NCBI GenBank assembly: GCA_031401535.1
Contig: JANNRP010000356.1
Coordinates: forward strand, 1 to 32,379
Reading direction: 5' to 3'
Length of the DNA: 32,379 nt
From: JAKFWF01 sp031401535
Lineage (GTDB): Bacteria; Pseudomonadota; Alphaproteobacteria; Rhizobiales; Hyphomicrobiaceae
A model generated the notes under the pieces. That model did not search any database, was not told the origin of the DNA, and saw only the letters and a list, made by a program, of their open reading frames with translations. Position numbers and translations under genes: made by a program. This document shows positions 23,834-31,342 of this stretch, piece by piece. Position 1 is the stretch's first letter; each line of letters opens with the position of its first letter.

Positions 23834-25849
23834 TCATCCCAATCCAACTTTGTGACGTGGTGCGTGCCAATTGGCTGCTGCTGCGGCGCAGCGGTCGATG
23901 TCCTCGGCGATCATCAGCCTTTCGGCGACGAGGACTTCGGCAGCCTCGCGAATGGCAGCGACGTAGCCTTTTGAATCTCCGTAACGCGCAGCGATCGAAG
24001 CACGCGGATCACCAGTCTGGGCGCGCTCGGCTTCGCTTTCGGCAAACGGGATGGTCGAGCCGGTAAACTCGTGCAGTGCGCCGTGCCCGAACCCGCGTGC
24101 GCGAATGTTCCAGCCAGTATAGGTGGCGAGCGGTGCCATCACCATCGGCGCGCGCACACCTGCGATATCATTGCCACTGCTATCGACTGCCGGGATGAGT
24201 ACGGCATAGCCATCACCCGGCAGCACGTTGGGTGGCTGGCCGACAATGCCTTTGTCAAAGTTCTGGCCCCAGTCGACGCGTGGTAAGCTCGATGGTCCGC
24301 GCGGCAGCATGACGCCGGGAATGGCTGGAAACTGCTGCCGCCATGCGGCAATCGTCGCCAGGGTTCCGTCGGCTTGGCGCGGCACGCGGCTCGGTGGTGG
24401 CTGCGTGCCGTGACTGGCCCAGGCGTCCATGGCGTCGAGCATCGCGCGGAACAGCATCGACGTCCACACCACGTTGAGGCTCTCGCGGCAGATGCCCTTG
24501 TCGGCGCTTTTCAATAGCGGGTCGGCGAAGTGCTGCGAACTTGACCAGAGATAAACCCGCACGTTGTCAGGCTGGACCAGATCGTTGCCAGCCGTGTCCG
24601 TATGCACCAGTGAGCCGCGCCGCTGCCAGTACTCGGTGGCGGACTGCGTGTGCAGCACCAACGGATCGGTCGCGGGACGTTTCAGGATGGCGTCGGTCTT
24701 ACCCGTCAGATGATCGGTCGATTGCGCATACGAGAACGGGAAGCGGTCGGCGGGATTCAGATGATCCTCGTACTCCTGACCGGCTGGACTGACGACGTTG
24801 GCGAAGCGATGGTTCATCCACATCAACCCGCCACCAGAGACGTGTGGCAGGATGCCATCAAAGACCTTGCGGCTTTGACTGTCGACGTTGAAGCCTTGGT
24901 AAACAAAGTCGCGAAGGTAGCGTCCGGTCTGCGATCGGCCCCAGGCATAGGCCCTGTCGATGGTGTGCCCTGCAGCCGCAAGCGGGTTTACAGCACTTGT
25001 ATCAAACCGCAGAAAGCTTGTCACATCTCGAACCGGAACGTGGCCCAATCCGAGGACCAGAGGGTCGCGGCCTTCATAGAGGAGTTCATAAATCCAGCCT
25101 GGTTCAAAACCAGTGGGCACGTGAATATGAGTATCCGAGGCGACGATGGCCCGTTCCGCACCCTGGTTGTCGAGTCCACCGCCGCCCTCGACGCGCGCGA
25201 ACATCCAGGAACTTGGCGAGACCAGTTCTGGCACATCGTCTGGATAACGACGGCGAACGAGCTTGGCGCGGTGTGCATCGAGCGAGACGGCAGGGTGGGA
25301 TCGTGTCGAGACCCAGGCACTCAGCGGAAATGTCGTGATGCCGGGCGCGTTGGCAATGAACTCGGATCGCACCAAGCCGGTGATGGGGCGGCCGTGATCG
25401 GTCGCGACAGGAACTTTCAATTCGATCCGCCCGTCGCCGGGAAGAATGTCTCCCTGCCAGCCGATCCAGCATACCGTATAGCCGCGCCGAAGCAGGAAGC
25501 CATTTCCCATCTGCGCCGGCGTGTTGGGATCATTGCTGCCCGGCGCGTCATTGAAGAATTGCAAGCAACGCTTGTTGCCGCGATTGACGAGTTCGACGAA
25601 CAGCCGACGATTGCCAAGGTTCAGGTCGACGGGTTTTAGTATCTGCACATCGGTTTCGACCAGCACCCGACCATCATTGTCGTGTGCAGCATGGTCGATG
25701 TCGACGATATCAACTTGGCCAACCGCCGCAGGATCGATCTTCAGGGTTGCGCGTGCATCGATGCGCTCGTAAGCACCGGCATCGCCAAAGGATTGGCCGC
25801 CAGCAACGGTGCGGCGCTGTTTGATATCGAGTGTGACGATGGTACTCAA
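23834..25849 (-). CDS. Large alpha/beta hydrolase-domain protein (PF20091-like), probable TTG start
   Basis: The product is 671 residues from TTG 25847-25849. It belongs to the family annotated as 'alpha/beta hydrolase domain-containing', judged by length and by the conserved blocks ELVNRGNKRCLQFFNDA, WIGWQGDILPGDGR and AYAWGRSQTGRYLRDFVYQG, where Ser306 in G-R-S-Q-T is the likely nucleophile. Further conserved-looking blocks are QSTDHLTGKTDAI and VPRQADGTLATIAAWRQQFPAI. No signal peptide is seen. The open frame continues to 26077 but would then overlap the divergent amidohydrolase start and give a Cys/Arg-rich head; TTG 25849 has GGAG ten bases upstream and is the best start. Function unknown, presumably an esterase or amidase. 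Confidence 0.78.
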   Translation of the reverse strand: MSTIVTLDIKQRRTVAGGQSFGDAGAYERIDARATLKIDPAAVGQVDIVDIDHAAHDNDGRVLVETDVQILKPVDLNLGNRRLFVELVNRGNKRCLQFFNDAPGSNDPNTPAQMGNGFLLRRGYTVCWIGWQGDILPGDGRIELKVPVATDHGRPITGLVRSEFIANAPGITTFPLSAWVSTRSHPAVSLDAHRAKLVRRRYPDDVPELVSPSSWMFARVEGGGGLDNQGAERAIVASDTHIHVPTGFEPGWIYELLYEGRDPLVLGLGHVPVRDVTSFLRFDTSAVNPLAAAGHTIDRAYAWGRSQTGRYLRDFVYQGFNVDSQSRKVFDGILPHVSGGGLMWMNHRFANVVSPAGQEYEDHLNPADRFPFSYAQSTDHLTGKTDAILKRPATDPLVLHTQSATEYWQRRGSLVHTDTAGNDLVQPDNVRVYLWSSSQHFADPLLKSADKGICRESLNVVWTSMLFRAMLDAMDAWASHGTQPPPSRVPRQADGTLATIAAWRQQFPAIPGVMLPRGPSSLPRVDWGQNFDKGIVGQPPNVLPGDGYAVLIPAVDSSGNDIAGVRAPMVMAPLATYTGWNIRARGFGHGALHEFTGSTIPFAESEAERAQTGDPRASIAARYGDSKGYVAAIREAAEVLVAERLMIAEDIDRCAAAAANWHAPRHKVGLG

Positions 25850-25951
25850 GATACTGGTTCTCCGGTCAACGCCGCCGCAGAATATGCACAGGTCGTGTGC
25901 AGTTCCTGCCTCCCGAATGCACCTTGCTTTGTCGCATGGTTCGCGTGAATA

Positions 25952-25969
25952 CTCGATTGCACAATTGAG
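25952..25969. promoter_or_regulatory. Imperfect palindrome between divergent genes, possible operator
   Basis: CTCGATTGCACAATTGAG reads as CTC-x-ATTG-CA-CAAT-x-GAG, 14 of 18 positions symmetric. It lies 85 bases upstream of the second amidohydrolase ATG and 103 bases upstream of the alpha/beta hydrolase start, the right place for a shared regulator site. The binding protein is unknown. Confidence 0.35.
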
Positions 25970-26053
25970 ACATGCGATGGATCCGGCGCGTAATGCAACG
26001 CGGCGAAGCCTCCGCAATACGGGTCGTAGACGGCTCGCAAAGGGCGCACGGAC

Positions 26054-27325
26054 ATGGCGAACACGAAGACGGGTCAAGGTTCCGAACAGATCTTGTTTCG
26101 CAACCTGAAGCTACTCGACCCGCGTTTCGATGAAGTGCGCGGCGGTTACGAAGTACTTGTCGAAGGCGACAAGTTCCGCGACGTATCGAACAAGCCGATC
26201 AAGGCGGACGACGCCACCGTTATCGACTGTGGTGGCCGCGTTTTGATGCCGGGCCTGATCGACTGTCACGTTCACTGCATGCACACCGAGGTCTATATCC
26301 GCCGCCTGGAAGACCTGCCACTGACGCTCAACACGGCGCGTGCGGCGGTCCGCGTGCGTGAAATGCTCGATCGCGGCTTCACCACCGTGCGTGATGCTGG
26401 TGGCACGGACTGGGGGTTCAAGGCTGCGATCGACCAGGGCTATATTGTCGGGCCACGGCTTTTTATTGCCGGGCGATCGCTGGGCCCAACCGGTGGACAT
26501 AACGACAACCGTGCACGTACTGCACCACAAGCTCCCTGCTTCTGCTGTAATGCCATGGTTCATCTGCGTCAGCAGGTTGATGGCGTCGACGAGATGCGCC
26601 GGGCCGTCCGCGAGCAGATGCGGCTTGGCGCCGATGCCATCAAGATCATGGTTTCGGGCGGCGTTGCCTCGCCCTACGATCCGCTCGACAGCTTGCAGTT
26701 CTCCGTTCCCGAAATCCAGGCGGCGGTAGAAGAGGCGCATGCGTTCGGTCGCTATGTCTCGGCACACGCCTACGCACCCGAGGCGATTGAACGAGCAGTT
26801 GGCAATGGCGTTCGTACCATTGAACATGGCAATCTCATCGATGATGAACGGGCGCGGTTGATGGCCGACAAAGGCGCTTATGTGGTCGCCAATATCGTCG
26901 CCTATGTTGCAATGAAAGAGCGCGCGGCACAGTTCGGCATGCTGCCGGAGATGCTCGAGAAGAATGAACTCGTGCTTGAGGGCGGCTATCGATCATTGGA
27001 AATCTGCAAACGCGCTGGTGTAAAAGTTGCCTACGGCACCGACCTGCTGGGTGCACTGGCCATCGATCAGAGCCGCGAGTTCTCGATCCGTGCGACGGTT
27101 GTTCCGACGATCGACGTGATCCGCTCGGCAACGACGATCGGCGCCGAAGTTGTCCGTCGGGTGGGTAAGCTTGGTGTGATCGAGCCGGGCGCGTGGGCGG
27201 ATCTGATTGTCGTCGACGGTGATCCGCTGCGGGATATCACGCTGCTCGAAGGTCAAGGAAAGCATCTGAATGCCATTATGAAGGGTGGTCACTTCCACAA
27301 GAATAATCTCGGTTCGGCATCATAA
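26054..27325 (+). CDS. COG1228-type metal-dependent amidohydrolase, copy 2, first gene of the ABC operon
   Basis: The 423-residue paralogue of the protein encoded at 21539 is roughly 60% identical by eye and collinear over its whole length. Ligands: His72 and His74 (DCHVH), Lys197 (DAIKIMVSGGV), His238 (SAHAY), His258 (TIEHGN) and Asp330 (YGTDLLG). The cysteine cluster CFCC sits at 162-165. It is cytosolic, with no signal peptide. AAGGG lies about eight bases before ATG 26054. The stop TAA is followed directly by the ATG of the permease gene (no spacer), so the enzyme and the importer are surely co-expressed; this is the best evidence that its substrate, or a product of it, comes in through this transporter. 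Confidence 0.9.
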   Translation: MANTKTGQGSEQILFRNLKLLDPRFDEVRGGYEVLVEGDKFRDVSNKPIKADDATVIDCGGRVLMPGLIDCHVHCMHTEVYIRRLEDLPLTLNTARAAVRVREMLDRGFTTVRDAGGTDWGFKAAIDQGYIVGPRLFIAGRSLGPTGGHNDNRARTAPQAPCFCCNAMVHLRQQVDGVDEMRRAVREQMRLGADAIKIMVSGGVASPYDPLDSLQFSVPEIQAAVEEAHAFGRYVSAHAYAPEAIERAVGNGVRTIEHGNLIDDERARLMADKGAYVVANIVAYVAMKERAAQFGMLPEMLEKNELVLEGGYRSLEICKRAGVKVAYGTDLLGALAIDQSREFSIRATVVPTIDVIRSATTIGAEVVRRVGKLGVIEPGAWADLIVVDGDPLRDITLLEGQGKHLNAIMKGGHFHKNNLGSAS

Positions 27326-28156
27326 ATGGGATTACGGGCAAGCACCTTCGATAAGCGGCGCTTCGGGCGATGGGCGCTGAACGGGGCCGCTGGAATTTCA
27401 CTCCTGTATATACTGACCCCGCTGATCTTTGTGATTTGGCTGTCTTTCTTTCGACAGGAAATTCCGTCATTCCCGCCCGAGGGGTATTCACTCAAGTGGT
27501 ATGCCGCCATTCCCGGCAATGATCGCTTCGTTAGCGGCTTCCTTCTGAGCCTGCAGCTTGGCTTGATATCAACAGCCATTGGCCTTGCCGTCGGCGTACC
27601 GGCGGCGCTGTGCCTGTCGAGGTTCCGATTCTCCGGACGGGAAGCCTTGAACAGCCTTCTATTGATGCCGCTCATGGTCCCAGGCATCGTGCTTGGCATC
27701 GCGCTTTACGTGTTCCACGTCGAAACTGAGATCAACACAGGATTGCCGATCCTGGGTTCGACGCTGGGGCTGGTGAGCGGTCACGTGCTGATCGTCATTC
27801 CGTGGACCGTGCGGCTGTTGACTGCAAGCCTCGCCAGCTTCGACCGGACACTTGAAGAGGCGGCCCAGAATCTTGGCGCCAATCGATGGGTTACCTTCCG
27901 GCGCGTGACGATGCCGTCCATCCTGCCGGGTGTTGTAGCCGCCGCCATGTTCAGCTTCGTCTCGTCGTTTGGAAACCTTGAACTCAGCCTGTTTTTGGTC
28001 GGGCCAGGTCGGACGACGTTGCCGATCGCCATTCTGCAGTATCTTGAATGGAAGATCGATCCGACGATTGCGGCCGTCTCGGTTGTGCAGATTGTTTTGA
28101 TTGGAGCGGCAATGCTGATTACGGATCGCTATGTAAAGATATCGCGTGTCGTCTGA
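27326..28156 (+). CDS. ABC transporter permease, PotC type
   Basis: Inner-membrane subunit of a PotABCD-family importer (spermidine/putrescine/opine-type substrates). The 276-residue product has six predicted hydrophobic helices and the ATPase-contact EAA loop EEAAQNLGANRWVTFRRV at about 177-194, followed by PSILPGVV. The ATG begins one base after the stop of the amidohydrolase gene, with no room for its own ribosome binding site outside that coding end. This is the PotC-like partner; the PotB-like partner lies at 30434, after the binding protein. Confidence 0.88.
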   Translation: MGLRASTFDKRRFGRWALNGAAGISLLYILTPLIFVIWLSFFRQEIPSFPPEGYSLKWYAAIPGNDRFVSGFLLSLQLGLISTAIGLAVGVPAALCLSRFRFSGREALNSLLLMPLMVPGIVLGIALYVFHVETEINTGLPILGSTLGLVSGHVLIVIPWTVRLLTASLASFDRTLEEAAQNLGANRWVTFRRVTMPSILPGVVAAAMFSFVSSFGNLELSLFLVGPGRTTLPIAILQYLEWKIDPTIAAVSVVQIVLIGAAMLITDRYVKISRVV

Positions 28157-28164
28157 GAGGGTCG

Positions 28165-29244
28165 ATGGCTGATTTGGTGCTGCAGGGGGTTACGAAGCGC
28201 TACGGCGAATTTCATGCCGTGCGTGACGTTACGCTCAATGTAGCTGAAGGCGAGTTCCTGGTTTTGCTCGGTCCATCGGGCTGCGGTAAGACCACGACGC
28301 TGCGCATGATTGCGGGGTTCATCGAGCCAACCGATGGGATGATCAAACTCGGTGGTCGTGACATCACCCGCCTGCCACCCTGGCAACGCAACGCCGGGCT
28401 GGTCTTTCAGAACTATGCGCTGTTTCCGCATTTGACGGTCGCACAGAACGTTGCGTTTGGCTTGGAGATGCGCCACGTTCCACCGAACGAGATCAAGGAA
28501 AAAGTAGACGAGGCACTCCGGTTGGTCAGACTAGGCCATCTCGGTGACCGTTTACCGCGGCAACTATCCGGCGGCCAGCAACAGCGGGTGGCACTGGCGC
28601 GGGCCCTGGCGTTTCGACCAGATATTCTGTTGCTCGACGAACCGCTTTCGAACCTCGACGCTAAACTTCGACAGGAAGTACGCGTCGAAATCCGCGAACT
28701 GCAGCGTAAGCTCGGTTTGACGACGGTTATGGTCACGCATGACCAGGAGGAGGCATTAACGATGGCCGATCGCCTCGTGGTCATGAGCGAGGGATCGATT
28801 CGGCAAGCGGGGACACAGCGTGATCTTTACGAGCGCCCGGCCAATCGGTTCGTTGCCGGGTTCGTTGGCCGCTCAACGTTTCTCGGTGGCGAGATTGCCG
28901 AGCCAGGATTATTCCGAACGCCGGCGGGGCTCAGCATCCGATGTGCCAACACAAATGGCGTCTTGGGACCAGCTACTCTGGCCATCCGGCCGGAGCGGGT
29001 CACGGTTGCGCTGCAACCTGTTGCGGGGCTTGATAATAGCTTCACGGGCGAAGTTGAGTTCGTGTCCTACCTCGGGCCACTACTCGACATTCATGTCAGG
29101 ATTGCTCAGTCTGATCGGGTGATCGCGCAAATCGCCAATCGCGAGGACGGGTTCGCACCCGAAGTCGGCCAGTTGGTTCACGTCGGTTGGACCGCCTCTG
29201 CAGCGTCCGTATTTGCCGGCAGGGCTGGAGCCGACGAAGCGTGA
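28165..29244 (+). CDS. ABC transporter ATP-binding protein, PotA type
   Basis: Energises the importer encoded around it. In the 359-residue product: Walker A GPSGCGKT (36-43), Q-loop FQNYALFPH (81-89), signature LSGGQQQR (134-141), Walker B ILLLDEP (154-160) and the switch histidine in MVTHDQEEA. A C-terminal TOBE domain covers about 285-350. The start at ATG 28165 has AGAGGG about five bases ahead and lies nine bases after the permease stop; the open frame reaches further upstream only as an overlap with the permease gene. Confidence 0.93.
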   Translation: MADLVLQGVTKRYGEFHAVRDVTLNVAEGEFLVLLGPSGCGKTTTLRMIAGFIEPTDGMIKLGGRDITRLPPWQRNAGLVFQNYALFPHLTVAQNVAFGLEMRHVPPNEIKEKVDEALRLVRLGHLGDRLPRQLSGGQQQRVALARALAFRPDILLLDEPLSNLDAKLRQEVRVEIRELQRKLGLTTVMVTHDQEEALTMADRLVVMSEGSIRQAGTQRDLYERPANRFVAGFVGRSTFLGGEIAEPGLFRTPAGLSIRCANTNGVLGPATLAIRPERVTVALQPVAGLDNSFTGEVEFVSYLGPLLDIHVRIAQSDRVIAQIANREDGFAPEVGQLVHVGWTASAASVFAGRAGADEA

Positions 29245-29294
29245 GGCCGCATGGGTTGGTGCAATAGTCAGGCAAACTGAAAGGGAGCAGGCAG

Positions 29295-30353
29295 ATGACG
29301 ATACAAAGGCGTTTCCAGATCTCACGGCGCGGTATTCTTCAAGGTTCGGCCGCGGTCGCCGGGACGGCGGCTGTTGGCATGCCGCGAGCGGCGATGGCGC
29401 AGGCCAAAGGTAAGATCGTGGTCGGCACCTGGGGTGGTGACTATGCCCGCCTGCTGACCAAAAACATCGAACAGCCGATCCTCATATCAGCGGGTTGGGA
29501 AGTAGTGCAGGATCAAGCCGGTGATCCTCAGCGTCGATCCAAGATGCTGGCGGAAAAGCGGTTGCCGCGCGGCACCACTGACGTGCAGGGCCTATCGGCT
29601 CTCAACATGTTCCAGATGGACAAGGCGGAACTCGTCGAGCAGATCGATTACGCGAAACTGAAGAATGCAAAAAACTTACTGCCGTCGATGAAATATGCGT
29701 TCGGCGTCGGGCACATCTATTCAGGTAAGGTTGCCGTCTTCAATCCCAAACTGGTGACCGCGCCAAAGAGCTACAAGGACACATTCGATCCGAAGCACGG
29801 CAACAAATTCGGCATTATCGACATCCAGTACCAGTACACCATTGCAGCAGCGGCATTGGCGGCGGGTGGATCGCTGACGGATTTCGAACCGGGCAAAAAG
29901 CTGCTGCTTGAAATGCGCAAGGCTGGAGCCCGCATCTACCCCACCAACGAGGCGTTTGCCCAAGGGCTCAAAACCGACGAAATTGGCATCGGCATCATGT
30001 GGAAGGCGCGCGCGGTGCAGTGGCAGAATGCCGGCATCTCCGTCGAGTCGGCAGCTCCCAGCGAAGGCACGCTTGCCTATGTATCCGGGTTCGTCATCCC
30101 CAAGAATGCGCCCAACAAGGATGGAGCTTACGCCTACATCGACGCCATGCTGGAGACCTCCGCGCAGGAAAACTTCGCGGTCGACATGGGATACAACCCG
30201 ACCGTTACCAACGCCAAGGTCGCTGACGATCTCAACAAGCGCATCGGGTTCACGCCTGATGAGGTCAAGAAGCTGATCGACATCGACTACGGCTATGTCA
30301 ACGAGAAGGACGTTGAATTGAAAGAATGGTGGGACAAGGTTTTGAAGGGGTGA
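29295..30353 (+). CDS. Periplasmic substrate-binding protein, PotD/spermidine-putrescine type, Tat signal
   Basis: Captures the substrate in the periplasm and delivers it to the permeases. The 352-residue product starts with a twin-arginine-like leader, SRRGILQG (10-17), a hydrophobic core and an AMA-Q cleavage site near residue 35. The mature part opens with KIVVGTWGGDYARLL, typical of family-1 extracellular solute-binding proteins of the PotD/opine group. Conserved later blocks are GNKFGIIDIQY and TNEAFAQGLKTDEIGIGIMW. AAGGGAG precedes ATG 29295. A strong stem-loop follows the gene at 30367-30395. Substrate not determinable by reading. Confidence 0.88.
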   Translation: MTIQRRFQISRRGILQGSAAVAGTAAVGMPRAAMAQAKGKIVVGTWGGDYARLLTKNIEQPILISAGWEVVQDQAGDPQRRSKMLAEKRLPRGTTDVQGLSALNMFQMDKAELVEQIDYAKLKNAKNLLPSMKYAFGVGHIYSGKVAVFNPKLVTAPKSYKDTFDPKHGNKFGIIDIQYQYTIAAAALAAGGSLTDFEPGKKLLLEMRKAGARIYPTNEAFAQGLKTDEIGIGIMWKARAVQWQNAGISVESAAPSEGTLAYVSGFVIPKNAPNKDGAYAYIDAMLETSAQENFAVDMGYNPTVTNAKVADDLNKRIGFTPDEVKKLIDIDYGYVNEKDVELKEWWDKVLKG

Positions 30354-30366
30354 GTGGGCGTAATGT

Positions 30367-30395
30367 GCGAGCCTGATGGATCGAGTCAGGCTCGC
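30367..30395 (+). terminator. Intra-operon stem-loop after the binding-protein gene
   Basis: GCGAGCCTGA (30367-30376) and TCAGGCTCGC (30386-30395) form a perfect 10-base stem with a nine-base loop, 14 bases after the binding-protein stop, followed by CTTT. It resembles a weak terminator or mRNA-stabilising hairpin of the kind found after binding-protein genes in ABC operons, allowing more binding protein than the downstream permease. Confidence 0.65.
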
Positions 30396-30433
30396 CTTTG
30401 GGACGTCGCGTTTGATAGGTTTGGTGGGACTGG

Positions 30434-31321
30434 ATGGCGAACGCGGCGACCGTATCGGCGGGCATGGTAGAGGAAGGTCGCGGTGGCTCCCGGTTGGCTG
30501 CTGCGGCGTTGATCGGGCCAGCGACTGTTATCGTCGCGGTCGGCCTGCTCATTCCGATGGTGATCCTGTTTCGCTATAGTCTCAATCAGTTCAAGCCCGG
30601 CGTGATGATGGTCGAGGCGCTGACGCTTGAGAACTACATCAAGTTCTTCTCGGATCCCTACTATCACACCGTCTTCTTTACGACGGTCCGGGTTGCGTTC
30701 ACGTGTACCGTGGCGTGTCTGATTCTCGGCTTCCCGCTGGCCTACAAACTTGCACGCACCGAAACACGCTATAAAAACTTACTGATCATGCTGGTCGTTC
30801 TGCCGCTGTTTGTTGGCAACGCGGTGCGTGCGGCCGGATGGATGACGGTACTTGGGACCAAGGGTTTCCTCAACGCGGTGCTGCTCTGGGCTGGCATCGT
30901 CTCGAAGCCACTCGACATCATGTTTACTGAGACCGCCGTTATCATCGGTATCATCGCGGTCAATCTGCCGTTCATGGTGCTGACGCTGCAAAGCGTGATC
31001 GAGGGCATCGGCCGATCGACGGAAGAGGCGGCGTTCAGTCTGGGGGCTGGGCCGTGGCAAATGTTCTGGCGGGTGCTTTGGCCGTTAGCGCTTCCGGGGA
31101 TTGTCGCCGGCACGATTCTAACTTTCATCCTCGGCATGAACGCCTATGCGACACCGGTTCTGCTCGGGGGACCGAAGTTCAAGATGATGGCGCCATTGGT
31201 CTTTGGGCAGTTCCAGCTCAACAACTGGCCGTTCGGCGCCGCTGTTGCATTTATTCTGATGGCAACGACCCTGGTTCTGACAGCCGCCGCCAATATATTG
31301 ATGCAACGCCGATACAGGTGA
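30434..31321 (+). CDS. ABC transporter permease, PotB type
   Basis: Second membrane subunit of the importer. In the 295-residue product: a first hydrophobic helix at about 23-46, a periplasmic loop, then five further helices; the EAA loop is EEAAFSLGAGPWQMFWRV at about 197-214, followed by PLALPGIV. The ATG at 30434 has TGGTGGG ahead of it. It lies 80 bases after the binding-protein gene, beyond the stem-loop, so its expression may be lower than that of the upstream genes. It is convergent with the CobW gene (21 bases between stops). With the PotC-like permease, PotA-like ATPase and PotD-like binding protein the transporter is complete. Confidence 0.9.
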   Translation: MANAATVSAGMVEEGRGGSRLAAAALIGPATVIVAVGLLIPMVILFRYSLNQFKPGVMMVEALTLENYIKFFSDPYYHTVFFTTVRVAFTCTVACLILGFPLAYKLARTETRYKNLLIMLVVLPLFVGNAVRAAGWMTVLGTKGFLNAVLLWAGIVSKPLDIMFTETAVIIGIIAVNLPFMVLTLQSVIEGIGRSTEEAAFSLGAGPWQMFWRVLWPLALPGIVAGTILTFILGMNAYATPVLLGGPKFKMMAPLVFGQFQLNNWPFGAAVAFILMATTLVLTAAANILMQRRYR

Positions 31322-31342
31322 GTTGTGCCGGACACCTGGAGA

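Noticed and set aside
24650..25639. Plus-strand frame of about 330 codons opposite the alpha/beta hydrolase gene
   Set aside because: No motif, no ribosome binding site, fully antisense to a conserved protein.
25925..25953. TTGCTT-N17-GAATAC promoter for the second amidohydrolase
   Set aside because: Spacing is right, but the -10 hexamer matches the consensus at only two of six positions.
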